From Platynereis dumerilii (Eukaryota; Annelida; Polychaeta; Phyllodocida; Nereididae): a DNA stretch of 64,000 bases. The stretch spans positions 1,126,423-1,190,422 of the forward strand of contig JAPTHN010000087.1 in the NCBI GenBank assembly GCA_026936325.1. Direction: 5' to 3'. The translations under genes and the position numbers were made by a program. The notes beneath the pieces were generated by a model, which saw only the letters and a list, made by a program, of their open reading frames with translations, had not been told where the DNA came from and made no database searches. Shown here one piece after another: positions 23,056 to 35,272 of the stretch. Every line of letters begins with the position of its first letter. Position 1 is the stretch's first letter.

Positions 23056-24672
23056 TATTATGTATATCAGACAGACAGAAACAGACAGAAATATTTATTT
23101 GAAATGAATTCACATACAATTACAATGAATAAAAAACCTTCTTCTATTAATTCAATGTCAGTGGACATCTGTTATCATTGATGAATATCAAAGCAGATAC
23201 AGCATTTTTTGGTCTTATGTGTTTTTTAAATGCCGAGTTACGCTTGTTCATGATAATCGTAAATTCTTTTTTATTAGCACCCAATTCCAAAATTTCTCTC
23301 CACTCAGTCGCGGCAGTAAATAAATTTCTTGAAAATTTATGAATGGTGTCCTCCGAAATTCAGTCTTGTTAAACATGTATGTGATAAACATGTTTTTTTA
23401 AGATACAGTCTCAGAGCCATAGCTACCCCCTGAGAATTTGACCAAAAAGGTGAATAATATAAAAACTTCACATTTTACCAGATTTTGAGGTCGCACCTCT
23501 GGGCCAGTCTTGAAAAAAAATTCTGTATCTGAAGGGCAAACAGAATCCTATGCAATTATGACACAATTTGAAGCATGCAAAAGTTTCTGAAAAATATTGA
23601 ATTTGATAACACATTAGCGATTTTTGTCAGCCTAGAAAAAAGTGTGAAAAGTCAAAAGTTTTAAAAGGCGGATTTCTCTAAAGTTCCCTGCTGCAAAATG
23701 TTTCACTTTTGCTTGAAAACGAATATAAGACCTTTTATTTCATGCATTGTCTTTTTTCACCTTGCATCTTGCTCTGGACCCCTGTGTTAAATGAATATAA
23801 TGACACCGTTTTTTTTCATTTTTTGATTGATTGATTATTAATTAAGAGTACTGCAATTATGGAAAAAGAGTACGAATCAAAATGTCACTTCGAAATTGCC
23901 ACCTGGCAACATACATGACACAAACCACGCAATTTGATTGTCCACAGTGGACATATTTTATGACGCAAAGTCATAAAAGTAACTAAAAAGTAACTAGCAT
24001 AAAAATGAGACAATGAAAATGACACATATTTTATTATAAAGACTGAAAAAAAATTTAGCAATGTGTTTCTTTTAGCATTTTTGAATTTTTACAGTGTGTG
24101 ATAAACAATGTCACACATTTATTTCAATAAAGTCTCAAAATATTTTATTTCATTGGTCTAACTTGTTTGAAATTCTTTAGAGAGCTAAGTAGTTTCATTA
24201 TGTTTTCAAGCTTGTTTACTGTATTATAAGGCTCTGGACATGTATTCAATTTATGAGACAAACAAGATTTTAAAAAATTTAAATTTCTCAAAAAATTCCT
24301 AACATATTTTGTTCGATTTTGTCTTAAAATTTTCATGTAGTTTCAGGCAGTATAAGTCCCATTTTCGGTACATTTTTTAAACTCCCATGTTTCTTCAGGA
24401 GCGCTGTGGATAATGAGGCAATGCTTTACCACTTAAGAGTGTAATCCAAGAATGGGGCTCTCACCTATGCTGGAGTCAGTGAAGTCTTTTCACGTTTGAA
24501 TTGTATAATTAATTAAGAAAGGACACATAATGGAATGAATTTTAGAAATTTTCAATATTAATATAATGTTTTTCTTTCAGTATGAAAAAAATGCTGTAAA
24601 AGCTCACTGCAACACCCAACAGCATAGTCATATATATAATATGTATTTATGAATTTTTTGTGGGTGTTTCAG
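23056..24672. other. AT-rich non-coding stretch
   Basis: No recognisable gene or repeat is visible. A 63-residue minus-strand frame at 24,145-24,336 has no domain signature. Confidence 0.4.
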
Positions 24673-24897
24673 AAAGAAAACCAGCGTTTTTGATATCTAA
24701 TGGATGAGACTCCACCGCTTACTGAGTGGAAGCACAAATACTCTCGACAACAGCATAATCTCGGGCAGACTCTGGCGATGAAAACAAATGCAGCAGAACA
24801 AGTTCTTACTCAATCAGCAGTTGCGGATAATTACCAAAACCATGAACTACCTTTATCTTGTACTAAAAGTATTGTTTTTCAGTCAATAATTGTTTAA
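24673..24897 (+). CDS. Possible terminal exon / short ORF, unrecognised
   Basis: A good acceptor (TGGGTGTTTCAG) ends at 24,672. Downstream, an ATG at 24,700 opens 65 codons (MDETPPLTEWKHKYSRQQ...) to a stop at 24,897. An in-frame stop lies just before the ATG. Codons are less AT-biased than the surroundings, a mild hint of coding. It could be a 3' exon of the candidate gene above, or chance. Confidence 0.2.
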
Positions 24898-25480
24898 AGC
24901 TTGTACTTCTATGAAGCTTTTAAAATTTCACAAAAGCCGTTCACCCTTTTTATTTCGGAAATATTCTATTAGTATTATAATTTTCATTCTCATTGATGTG
25001 GACTTGATTCTCACTTATTTTGTTTTTATGACCATGTCTGCATGACATGGAAATTCCATCCTATTTCCTTAGCACTTGGTTCCTTGTTTCGGTCTTCTCT
25101 GTATTTTGTAAGACTGTATTTGTTGTTCAGACATTGGCATCATTCCCTGTTTTTTTTTTTTATTGTTATTGGTTTTATTTCACAGTTTAATTGAACTGAA
25201 ATATGTATTAATAATCTGTATATTATATGGCAGATTAGAGATGAAAAGTTTTTTAAGAATTTTTAAGCCATTGAGAAATATCATAATTGATACTTATTCA
25301 ATTATGTAAATTGTGTTTGAATTAGTCAATGACATGCAGTGTGTAGGCTACTCACAAAAAATGATTAAATATTCAAAGAATGATGCAGGATTATGGCTGA
25401 TTGAGTAAATGCATGTTTATGAAATTGAAGAGCTTTTAACATCAAAGGTTTCATTATAAAACATAAAATAGGTGATGGAG

Positions 25481-26461
25481 ATTATAATAAAACCCCATGA
25501 CAGTGTAGTTCACAGCTATGAACATCATGAGTGTCAGGTCTGTTCTGAATTAACACGAGTCCGAAGGACGAGTGTTATTCAGAAGGCAGACCTGACACGA
25601 ACGATGTTCATAGCTGTGAACTACACTGTCATGGGGTTTTATTTATATCCCGCAATGACTTTATCAGTGGTTTTTACTAAATTTTAGCCTGATAACTTCA
25701 AATTCTCCCAAGTTAGGAGCAGCAGTTTGTTGTGACGTCACCAGCTGCCCATTGTGACGTCATGACATAAACAATCGCTGCCCATTGTTTGCATAACAAC
25801 GTCTGATAATTTATTTCATTGAGTTCACTAGGATGAACTCAATGGTGTGAACTCAATGGTTTTTTCATGGTGTTCACTCACAATTGCGGGATATTAATAT
25901 TGAAATGTGAACCATAACTTCATTTATTTATGTTCAAGTCTTAGACTATCAACAATATACTTCGAACTAATCACTATTATTAATCTTTTGAACCATCAGT
26001 TGTTACATTGTAAGACAGCAATTGATTCAATCTGATCTGAGCTACTTTTTTCTTTGTGTTGTACCTTTTTTTGTTATATCCCGCAATTGTGAGTGAACAC
26101 CATGAAAAAACCATTGAGTTCACACCATTGAGTTCATCCTAGTGAACTCAATGAAATAAATTATCTGACGTTGTTATGTAAACAATCGGCAGCGATTGTT
26201 TATGTCATGACGTCACAATGGGCAGCTGGTGACGTCACAACAAACTGCTGCTCCTAGCTTGGGAGAATTTGAAGTTATCAGACTAAAATTTGGTAAAAAA
26301 CCACTGATAAAGTCGTTGCCGGATATAAATAAAACCCCATAACAGTGTAGTTTACAGCTATGAACATCATTCTTCCTTCGGACTCGTGTTAATTCAGAGC
26401 AGACCTGACACTCATGATGTTCATAGCTGTGAACTACACTGTCATGGGGTTTTATTATAAT
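25481..26461. mobile_element. Nested foldback element, 981 bp with ~400-bp arms
   Basis: The left arm 25,481-25,905 and the right arm 26,080-26,461 are inverted copies around a 170-base loop. The tips are ATTATAATAAAACCCC and its complement. Each tip is itself a hairpin: CATGACAGTGTAGTTCACAG at 25,496 returns inverted at 25,607-25,635, and the right tip does the same. The arms carry TGACGTCA sites. The palindromic TTATAA at the edges prevents separating tip from target duplication. It has no transposase frame, and the frames seen in the arms simply mirror each other. Confidence 0.88.
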
Positions 26462-26832
26462 ATCCAATGCATATGTCATGTCATTTGTTAATTATGAATG
26501 TATAAGGATTGTTAAAACAAAGTTCACACAAGTGATTAGTAAAGTATATTATATGTGACGCATACTTAATATGTTATGTAATGCACCATGTTCGATGTGA
26601 TCGACTGTGGTGACATCTGATTTAAGTCATCATAATTGTATTGATATTATGCATAGTAATAAAAAAGAAAAGTCATGTTCCATGACCATGCAATAAAACT
26701 ATTCAGATTCAGATTGCTCTGTTTGTTTTGCTTTATCGTAAAATAGTGCTGCTTCACTGTGAATGACTAATGAAAGAATCTTCTGCGAGTTTCATTCCGA
26801 TCTGCTATTTTTGGTCAAATAATGGGTGACCA

Positions 26833-26892
26833 TGGTCTGATGGTTAAGGCCTAGATTAAGAGTTGGAACCTACGAAGGTGTGGGTCTGAGTC
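26833..26892 (+). mobile_element. tRNA-like (SINE-type) segment
   Basis: TGGTCTGATGGTTAAGG fits an A box and GGGTCTGAGTC a degenerate B box, with about 32 bases between them. Stem pairing is poor, so this is more likely a SINE head or tRNA relic than a tRNA gene. Confidence 0.4.
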
Positions 26893-27059
26893 GTCTCGAC
26901 TATTTTTCTGTCAGGAGGGTCCAGTAGAGCAATGTACATGTAATGTGAGACAATGTGAGAGTATCATTTGCTGACTTGCAAAGTGAAAGTGAGAACAGAT
27001 GAGACTAAAACCGTAGGAAATCAAAACACAAGGAAAAAGTACCTTTATATATGAAGTTG

Positions 27060-27150
27060 AGAAACAAAACTTCTTATTTTTTCCCCTCCCCTCTTTCCCC
27101 CTTCCCCTCTTTTTCCCCCTTTCCTATTTTTTTTCTCCCCCCGGCGCACG
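27060..27150 (+). repeat. Polypyrimidine tract
   Basis: About 75 bases of almost pure C and T, with runs such as CCCCTCCCC and TTTTTTTT, lie beside a GC-rich segment that forms the right edge of the 10.15-kb block. On the minus strand the sequence is all purine and gives a false glycine/lysine-rich frame. Confidence 0.7.
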
Positions 27151-27174
27151 AACAGTGTTCCCCGGCCCGACCGC

Positions 27175-30100
27175 GGGTCCCTGGTCACTATGCAACCGCA
27201 GAGGAAGTCCATAGTGCTGAACAAACAGTTCCACAAGACATTTAGCTGTAGTCAATGCCGTTTGATTTCTTGTGGGAACAGCCATTGCAAATCTGGTGAA
27301 ATGATCTGTCAACACAAGGATGGAATTATACCCACCAACGGATGTTTCCAAACCCAAAAAATCCATACAAACAACCTCAATAGGCTGCGAAGAAGAAGTT
27401 AGATGCAAAAGGGCTTTGCCAACAATTCTAGACTTGTTCCTTCGCAAACACCTGTCACAAGATTTTATCCATGCTTCCACATTCGCCAACATTCTGGGCC
27501 AGTAGAATCTATCGCGAAGCAATTCTACAACCCGATCCTTACCGAGGTGACCCATGTTACCATGTGCCAAATCGAATACCATTCGACGCTTGGCCATTGG
27601 TAGCACCAGCTGAAATTGGTCTACACCAGAAACATGTCTCTTACGGAACAAAACATTCTCATGAACATAGAGACGACGGCGTTCCCTCCATAACAATTGT
27701 GCCTCCTCACTGTCATCCGAAAATAGGAGAGGTCTTTCTGCAAAGCATCTACCACACAACTGATATGCGGATCTTCCTGTTGAAGATCAACCCAATTCTC
27801 AACTGTTACGGACCCTAAAGGAAGATCAAACAGCCCTTCGAATGAAGGTAATTCTGGCAAAACATGCGACAAACAAACAGAAGTGAACAATTCATCAACA
27901 TCTTTCAAATCAATGATGGCTTTGACAGTTTCTTCTGACAAAGTCTTCATTTCATCTTTACGTGACAGTGCATCGGCTACTACATTTTTCTGACCCGATC
28001 GATACCGAATAGAAAACCTGAACTGCGAAAGATCTGCAACCCACCGATGTGTCATAGCATCTAATTTGGCTGTAGAAAGCAAGTACGTCAAGGGATTATT
28101 GTCCGTTGTCAAAAGAAAAGGAGGAGCGCCATAAAGGTAATCACGAAATTTCTCACAAATGGCCCATTTCAGAGCCAGACACTCGAGCTTATGGGCTGGA
28201 TATTTGCTCTCAGCCGCATTCAGAGTCCTTGAAGCATAGGCTATTACCCGTTTCTGACCCAAAATACGCTGATAAAGCACAGCTCCGAGCCCTGATGAGC
28301 TAGCATCAGTTTCAATTTCAAATGGCTCCTCGAAGTCAGCGAAAGCCAAAACAGGCGTATTTGTGAGGCACCTGATTAACTCATCAAAAGCCTGCTGATG
28401 ACATGGTAGCCATTCAAATTTAACTTTGGGATCAATTTTTCCCTTTTTAAGAAGACTGCCCTTGAGCAAGGAATGCAAAGGTTTTGCTATTTGCGCAAAG
28501 GATTTGATAAATTTCCGGAAATATCCGGCGAAACCAAGAAATATCCTCAACTGAACAAAATTTGATGGCCTTGGCCAGTTTACAACAGAATTGATTTTAT
28601 CAGGATCAGCTTCGACTCCACTTTCCGACACAATAAACCCAAGATACTTCAATCTTTCACGGAAAAAATTGCATTTGCTCGGTTTTAATTTTAACCCATA
28701 TTCATTGAGCTTTGCAAGTACACGAGATAGCTTGTCTAAATGACTTTCAATGGTGTCACTGAAAATGACAATGTCATCCAAATATAGTTGACACGCCTCG
28801 AAATTAAGCGATCCCATCACCATTTCCATCATTCTCTGAAAACTTCCACAAGCCGCCGATAGGCCCATAGGCATCCTTAAAAAATGCCAGAAACCAAGAC
28901 CACCTGCAGTAAATGCAGTCTTGTGGTAGTCTTTCGGGTCTAAAGGGATTTGCCAGTAACCAGTTTTCAAATCGAGACTGGTGAAGTATTTTGCACCAGC
29001 TAGGCGATCCAAAGTCGACTGAACAGATGGTACCTGGAACTGATCTATTCTCGTTCTACTGTTCAAAGATCGAAAATCTACACAAATGCGTAAAGAGGAA
29101 TCTGGCTTCCTAATCAGAACTAGAGGAGAGGAATACTGACTGTGACTGGGCTGGATGACGCCAGTCTTCTGCATAGTCAGCAGATGCTCCCGAACCTCAT
29201 CAACCATGTAGTGAGGGATATGAGTCCTCCTACTTTTAAATGGTGTATCATCAATCAAGTCAATAGAATGTTTGTAACCCTTCACTAACCCTAAGTCAAG
29301 ATCATTCACAGAAAACACAGATTTCCATTTGAGCAAGAGCTCAGAAGTACTATTCTGAACTTCCTGATCAAGATGGTCTAAACTAAACATATCTAAAAAT
29401 TCTTTGTCATTCAAAGATTCAGAAGTAATCTGATGTACATGGGATTGCGGACTCTGATGATCCATATGCTTAACTACTTGAGAAACAGGAAATGCACGAC
29501 AAACCTCAGTGAATGCTGGAAGCTTCACATTCTTCAGAGAAATGTTTCTAAGTTCTACCTGAAACCTTGGAGAGATACTATCCTTATCTACCCACAGAGG
29601 AGTCATCAAAACACCAGACGGCAAACTCATGTTACCATCAGCCTCTAAACAGATAGACTTGCCTCCAGTTATACCTGGCATCAATTGTGCTTCCACATCT
29701 ACAAGTGTCGACTTACCAAAAGGAAGATCAACTGCAACCGAAGAGTACACAGGAATACCTTCTGACTGAACTTGCAATTGGAACTGACAAGTTCTAAAAA
29801 CATCATTCCACACACTAGGGAATTTACATTGATCAGAGACCAAGGACTTGCAAGAATAAATCACATTCGTCCCCAACAAAACCGGTGTACCAGAATTGTA
29901 ACTGGTTGTGGGGACAACAAGTAACAAAGCTGGGATAGAACGAACTCCCGAACCCAACAACTTTCCTGGAAACTCCAACTCCACCTCTACATACCCGAGA
30001 TAAGATAAAGTTGCTCCACCCGCAACTTCAACACGAAGCAAATCATTTAATGGTTTCAACAAAACATCGGACAAATTATTTTCAAAAAAATCTAAACTAA

Positions 30101-30248
30101 TAGTGGATACTTGTGACCCAGTATCTAGAAGTGCTGTTGAACTTGTACCGTTGACCTTAATTGGCGTCTCGTTGGCAGGACCAATTAACTTCTCAAATAA
30201 ATTAGAAGGTTTTCTAACTTGACTTCTGCCTACATAACCCTCATTCAT
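27175..30248 (-). pseudogene. pol: Ty3/gypsy pol: protease, RT, RNase H, start of integrase (fossil)
   Basis: The translated minus strand shows an aspartic protease site ALLDTGSQVSTI near residue 42, reverse transcriptase with YLDDIVIFSD near residue 488, RNase H with TDASSSGLGAVLYQ near residue 645, then the HHCC zinc region of integrase ([11 protein letters not shown] ... CDRCLRRN) and the start of the catalytic core ([14 protein letters not shown]). These enzymes mature the proteins, copy the RNA into DNA, remove the RNA and insert the DNA. The order is that of Ty3/gypsy. The integrase is cut by the 10.15-kb block, so this copy is broken. Confidence 0.93.
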
Positions 30249-31174
30249 GCAGACAGATGATCTTTTAAACTAACTTTACAATCTGCTGCTTTGTGACCAT
30301 ATTTTTTGCACTTATGGCACCTTCCTTTGAATCGTCCAACTGAAGACTTGGTTGACTGTTTGTCCTTTTCTAATTTTGAAATTCTCTCGGTCAAAGTCTC
30401 AATCGCTGATGTCAATTTTGCAAGATGATCAGTACTCGGAACTTGTACTGGCTGATGTTGGGCTGTAGCTCCGACCTCATCTGCTATTAATCTTGCTGAC
30501 TTTAACAAATCCACAGAACTCTCATTAGCATCAAACTTGTGACGAAGACTGCTCTTAATAGATTCCTTGACTAAACCTTTCCAAAATCTAGCCCTAAGCA
30601 TCTTTTCCTTCTGATCAGCATCGAGAGCTAAAGATGGAACATCAAGCAAACCTTCCAAACGGATATACCATTCAGAAATGGATTCTTCACTATTTTGTGA
30701 AGCGGAATAGAACTTGCCATAAACGGCTTCAACATCGGCCGAAGGAAGAAATAATTTATCAAATTTGACTAATATTTCATCCACAGTCGCTTCTTTCGGG
30801 ATTGACATAAATGACTCAGCAGCCGAACCAAAAAGTGATTTCTGAATAGCTCTTCTGAGCTTTGCATCAGGACAATTAGCACTCTTAAGTTCACTGACCT
30901 CAAACTTCCACTTTTTGTAAGTGGATTCACCCTTTGCCTTGCCTCCAGAAAACTTAACAAGAGCAGGCAATTTACGATCATCACAGGTATAACCTTCATT
31001 TTCAACTGCAGGCTTTAACTCAGTCTTTAAATGCTGAAGAACTTGCCTCTTTTGCTCCTCATTTAAACCAGCCACATGATCTGCCATAATTGGAACTAAA
31101 TAGGTAAAGCACTCAATGTAAAATGAGACCCAAAAAATTGATAAAGTAAAAATATTTCTACCAATTTTGACCAC
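30245..31174 (-). pseudogene. gag: Ty3/gypsy gag with CCHC knuckle (fossil)
   Basis: The frame of 309 codons has a capsid-like helical middle (KWKFEVSELKSANCPDAKLR, ISEWYIRLEGLLDV) and a C-terminal zinc knuckle CHKCKKYGHKAADC, which fits CX2CX4HX4C. A heptad-like stretch LTSAIETLTERISKLEKDK lies just before the knuckle. Gag packages the element RNA. It overlaps the start of pol by four bases. Length and order are normal for the family. Confidence 0.88.
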
Positions 31175-31916
31175 TATAATCTAGTTGTTCTCGTGTCCAG
31201 TCAACACTAATTACTAATACACTAATCTAATAATCAAATATTTAAATTTGAACATACACTGTAATACCAAAAAGTAATGTACTCTTAAATATAACACAGC
31301 CGTAACACTAAGTTATAGGCTGTCACTGTAACTTATCAAAAGAGTTGGAAATTTACCAAAAAAATTACAAGTTATTGAATAACTTATAACTTAAAGAAAT
31401 TACTACTAACTTAAATGACAATTAACTTTACCAAATAACTAATAACTTAACCAAATAACTAAGTTAACCAAATGACTAAGTTAACCAAATGACAAAGTTA
31501 ACTTAATAATTAATCATAAATGTAAAACAGAATTCAACCAAAACATCAAAGTTAACATGAACAAAATGTGTAAAACAATTATGCAAACAATTATTGCAAA
31601 CAATTCAAGATTTAATTTTGTTGAAGAAAGTCAATGGTTATTCTTATTCTCAAAATGAACAACCAAACTTGAAGATTAGCTGCTTAAAAGTAATAAGTTG
31701 TTGTTTGTTGAAAAGTCTTTAAGCTTGCAACTTCAAATCTCTTAGCAGCTTAAGTTGTAATCCGTTGTTAGTTGAAGGGATTAAGCTCAACAGGCTTAAA
31801 TTAGAGTCTTATCTCAGTCTTTAAAATTAAAAAAATTTTCTTAGCATAAATTTCACCTTGATGCTCCACAAATATCGGTCTGTAAATTGATGATGTCCGT
31901 GTCTTCAGCGATTTTC
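31175..31916 (-). other. Leader between primer-binding site and gag
   Basis: This AT-rich untranslated stretch belongs to the retrotransposon. It contains short direct repeats of AACCAAATGACTAAGTT around 31,430-31,510. No other gene is visible. Confidence 0.6.
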
Positions 31917-31934
31917 AATTGTCGAACTGCGCCA
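31917..31934 (-). promoter_or_regulatory. tRNA primer-binding site
   Basis: On the element strand TGGCGCAGTTCGACAATT begins one base after the 5' LTR ends. TGG at this position pairs with the CCA end of a host tRNA that primes minus-strand DNA synthesis, and AGTTCGA looks like a T-arm complement. I could not name the tRNA. Confidence 0.75.
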
Positions 31935-31935
31935 T

Positions 31936-32711
31936 TGTTGCCCTTGTGCCCTCATGTGTAACGAATACAAAGACGGGATCTCAGGTTCAAAACCATTTAT
32001 TTACGAATCAATATAATCGATCTAAATCAATCGATCCACACTCCTGTAAACAATACAAATTAGAGACAATAAATATATATTCACAACTATGTACAAGTAT
32101 ATTTACTAACTATGTACAAGCACCCAGATATATATTTATAAACCAAAGTTATATAATTTATGAACCACAATTAATATCTATGTACAACTACTGTTGCTGC
32201 ACTTCATGTGCATTAGCCAACTCATAATTACACTATCTTTAAAGAACTATAAGTTCCATAATGTAAAGTGTTCAATGTACCATATTAATTCAATGTTCAA
32301 TATTAAACAAGTAAAATGTATTAATAAACCAACCTATTTGGAAATGCGTTTAATCGATTCCCAATCACTGGACATAGGACACCAGGAAAACCGACCTAAG
32401 AAATGATTATATTTGTTAGTTAAATGTGACTAAGCATTTAGATAAAATAATACTATAAAATATATTTAAGTCCCATTTAACAAAGTGTGCACTCACCTAT
32501 TTGCAATGTAAACCTAGGAGCAAAAGCTCCTCTCTCCCAGAGAGTTTGTAGCAGAATGACAGCCTGCCTCTGTCACATGACCAAAGTTTGAAACACTTAG
32601 CCAAGTGACAGCCAGGTGTCTCTGCGAAAACAAATGTTGTTTGTTGCTGCTCCAAGTGGACAACACACCAAGAATAATCAACCAATTCCACAAGTTTAAC
32701 TACAGGTAACA
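31936..32711 (-). repeat. 5' LTR of the Ty3/gypsy element, 776 bp
   Basis: On the element strand it starts TGTTACCTG at 32,711 and ends GGGCAACA at 31,936. It is uninterrupted, with a single TTAA at 32,420-32,423 where the other LTR carries the 8.9-kb element. TATT follows at 32,712. The strand-complement frame at 32,497-32,712 occurs in both LTRs and is not a gene. Confidence 0.95.
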
Positions 32712-33221
32712 TATTCTCAAACCAAACAGTATTCTACAAACTTGTGTGTGGAATGCTCAAAGCTTGAGACAGAAAACGCAAATTGTTAAAGACTACCAGG
32801 ACGAATATGATCTCGACATCTTTCTTTTCACTGAGACTTGGCTAAAAGATGACGTTACAGTTGAAATTGGCGAATTGGAGCAAAATGGTGGATATTACTT
32901 TCTTAGTTCGCCCCGTTTAGGAAGGCCAGGTGGTGGAGTAGCCTGCCTTGTCAAATCTGGCTTTCAAGCAATTCAAGTCGAAAATAGCACTTGAAAGTTG
33001 ATGTTACTGAAAATTGTAATTATTTGCACCCAACACAATGACATTTTGACTGTTATTAGCTGTTTCAATTACCAATTTGCCCGAACTCCTGCCAACTTTC
33101 AAAGGAAAGCTCACCTAATTGCAACCAGCTTTGACAGTTCAAAACTTGCGTCACAACAGATATCCAATTAAGTTAATTACATATAGGTGACAATTGAATT
33201 TCAATCAATATAGATCTGTAA
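32712..33221 (+). pseudogene. LINE endonuclease fragment (continuation of 6,022-6,276)
   Basis: It resumes with CVWNAQSLRQKTQIVKDYQD and FLFTETWLKDDVT, the first two motifs of the apurinic-type endonuclease of LINEs, followed by GRPGGGVACLVKSGF. The frame closes at 32,994. Further endonuclease-like sequence (FARTPANFQRKAHL) follows in another frame until the CGCCAG element starts at 33,222. Nothing of the reverse transcriptase follows, so this copy is dead. Confidence 0.8.
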
Positions 33222-35272
33222 GGGGAACTGTCAAATCGCCAGGAGAGAACTCGCCAGGCCCACTACTCGCCAGTTGACTACCCGCCAGTTCCCAAACTCG
33301 CCAGGTTACCTATTATGGGGCAATAGATGTATAGGCTATATTGTGTTTGTTCTCTTTTTGATGTTTTGAATAATAAAGAAAGTCTGACTTAAAGAATTTG
33401 TTCATAGATTGCTATACTTAGCAGAAAAATAGTTATAACATCAACTATTTGCAGCATGTTACGTTGTTTTATTATGCTATTTAGAATGACCATTCTCTTA
33501 AACATGTCAAGTGTTTAGGCCTATATCTGGCAGTTTCTGCTGTTTAAATTAATAAAAACTTTCTTTCTGTGCGTTATTAATAATTCAATACCAAAATGGG
33601 TTAATTTATTGGTTTCTTCTCTGTTTATTAACTCAGCCTACCTATCTGTTTCATTTCATTATCATTCATGATTTCTTATTTGAGTAATTTGACAGTAGAA
33701 TTTTAAAACTAAATGCGTGTTGATCTGTAGTTTTAAAACCCTCCTTGACTATGAAATGAAAGGACTGTATTTCTTCACAAAGATATGAAAACAAATTGTT
33801 TAAACTCGATTAGGCTAATTCTGAAGAAAAAAAATGAATTTTTGTAATTGGATGTGGACAGCCAATTAGTTCAGAGTCGGCGGGCCTAATGATGAAGTTA
33901 AATGATAATTAAGGGCATTGAAGGCTTTGAGACTTAAAAGCAACATGTTGCCAGCAATTAACTCATGTAATATTTTCAACTGGCTATGATTCAGGATTTA
34001 CACATTTCAGATCTAGTATTAAAGTTTTGTATGAACAATTGCAAATTAACATAATTAGCAACATCAGCTATTTCATGTACCATACACGTGGTTGAGAAGG
34101 TGAGTTTTCAGATTTTTTCTTTATTTAAAACCAGAACGAAGTATCTGGCACAGTGGATGATTAGAAGTTTATTAAATTTATCATTCATTTCTTTATCCTT
34201 TTCGCAATTCTTAATTGCCAAACACGCACGTTTATTATTAGACCTACAATTAACTTGACACGTTTTTTTAAATTATGCAATTAATTGTTCAATTAAACAA
34301 ACAACAGTGTCAATGGAATGCAATTCAACTTCACACCTTTTCAGAAGACAATACAAAATACATTAATTTTGAAATCGAGACAGCATGTATTCATCAGTGA
34401 TTAAATTGATTTAGAAATAAGATAATTAAAATTAAGATTTCTTTAAATTCATATGTCTTGTTCATATTAAATATGCAGGAATGCGGCAGGAGAGTTTTAT
34501 GTGTTCGCTCTACACTTCACAGTAAAATTATTAAATTGTTGCACTGATCTATGCGGAGAGAAGAAGAATGGATTATAATTGAAAAGAGAAAAATAAAGTT
34601 TTCCACTGACACTGCAAACTTGTTCAAAATTAATAAAAATCGTGCACAAATAAAAACAAACTTTAGACTTGTTTAATGTTCAATAATATTAATTTTTCAT
34701 TTCAAATACTTGAAGTGTCTATGTTTCTGTACAAAGATAATAATAATTTATACCTTTTAGTGTTCAAATGAAATTTCCACTTATTCTGTATAGACTTATG
34801 TCGTGAAGACTAAAAAGTAGTAGGTCTAATAAGTATTGCTTAGACATTTACGTGATTTTCCACTAATCAATTTTAACAACATTTAACTGGGATTGTTCAG
34901 TTAATTTGATGATAAAAAGCTACGTTTAGATCAGGTTGACAAATGATTGCTAAATTAGTAGCTACTGCAGAGTGCAGACTTGTATCAGACATGCACAACA
35001 TGGACAATAGAAAGACGCACAGGAACAAAAGTTATTATTTCATTCATTGTAACGATCTTTTTCAGCATCAATCAGCATCAATCTAGTGCACTGCAGGCCA
35101 TGTTACATGATTTACAACAATGTCTTTATGTTCTAAGTTTATTTAAGTTAAGATTAAGCTTATAAATAAAATTACTGGCAAGTTGGTGTCCTGGCGGGTT
35201 TTCGTCTGGCGAGTTTTGGCCCTGGTGAGTTGTCACCTGGCGAGTTCTCTCCTGGCAAGTTGACCCATGACC
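33222..35272. mobile_element. 2.05-kb element with CGCCAG subterminal repeats, copy 1
   Basis: The left end has five CGCCAG motifs in 80 bases (CGCCAGGAGAGAACTCGCCA and on), and the right end has the inverted set (CTGGCGAGTTCTCTCCTGGC). The outer tips GGGGAACTGTCAA and GGTCATGGGTCAA are partly alike. The flanks ATCTGTAA (33,214) and ATCTATAG (35,273) could be an 8-bp duplication, which would suggest a hAT relative. The 1.8-kb interior is AT-rich with no domain-bearing frame. Confidence 0.75.

Larger units (their letters stand above)
17020..27168. mobile_element. 10.15-kb block inserted in the integrase region
   Basis: Integrase-coding sequence stops at about 17,013 and resumes at about 27,175. 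GACCGC occurs at both joints (17,014-17,019 and 27,169-27,174), consistent with a 6-bp target duplication. I find no matching terminal inverted repeats (left TTAAACCCCCCCACTC, right GTTCCCCGGCCC) and no frame above about 100 residues inside. The block contains two hAT MITEs with their own target duplications, a 980-bp foldback, a diverged repeat pair and a tRNA-like segment. These are older than the young retrotransposon that hosts the block, so the block arrived ready-made. Alternatives are an uncharacterised large element, a segmental insertion, or an assembly join. Confidence 0.65.
6277..32711 (-). mobile_element. Ty3/gypsy LTR retrotransposon, young, broken by two large insertions (fossil)
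   Basis: The element lies on the minus strand. Its 5' LTR is 31,936-32,711 and its 3' LTR is 6,277-6,764 plus 15,673-15,960; both total 776 bp, start TG and end CA on the element strand. The flanks carry TATT at 6,273-6,276 and 32,712-32,715, and the unoccupied site survives at 36,833-36,836. In order it has a primer-binding site, gag with a CCHC knuckle, then protease, reverse transcriptase, RNase H and integrase, and a purine tract. The PR-RT-RH-IN order places it in Ty3/gypsy. By eye the LTRs differ at about five of 776 positions, so it inserted recently. It is not intact: an 8.9-kb block sits in its 3' LTR and a 10.15-kb block in its integrase region. Without them it would be about 7.4 kb. 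Confidence 0.93.

Noticed and set aside
17020-27168. Helitron for the 10-kb block
   Set aside because: There is no TC start, no CTRR end with a short terminal hairpin, no Rep/helicase frame, and the flanks suggest a 6-bp duplication, which Helitrons do not make.
27045-27245. Lysine/glycine-rich and proline/serine-rich frames
   Set aside because: They arise from the polypyrimidine tract at the block edge and have no support on either strand.
15746-32712. 71-codon frame repeated in both LTRs as a gene
   Set aside because: It lies wholly within the LTR, is conserved only because the LTRs are young, and has no domain.
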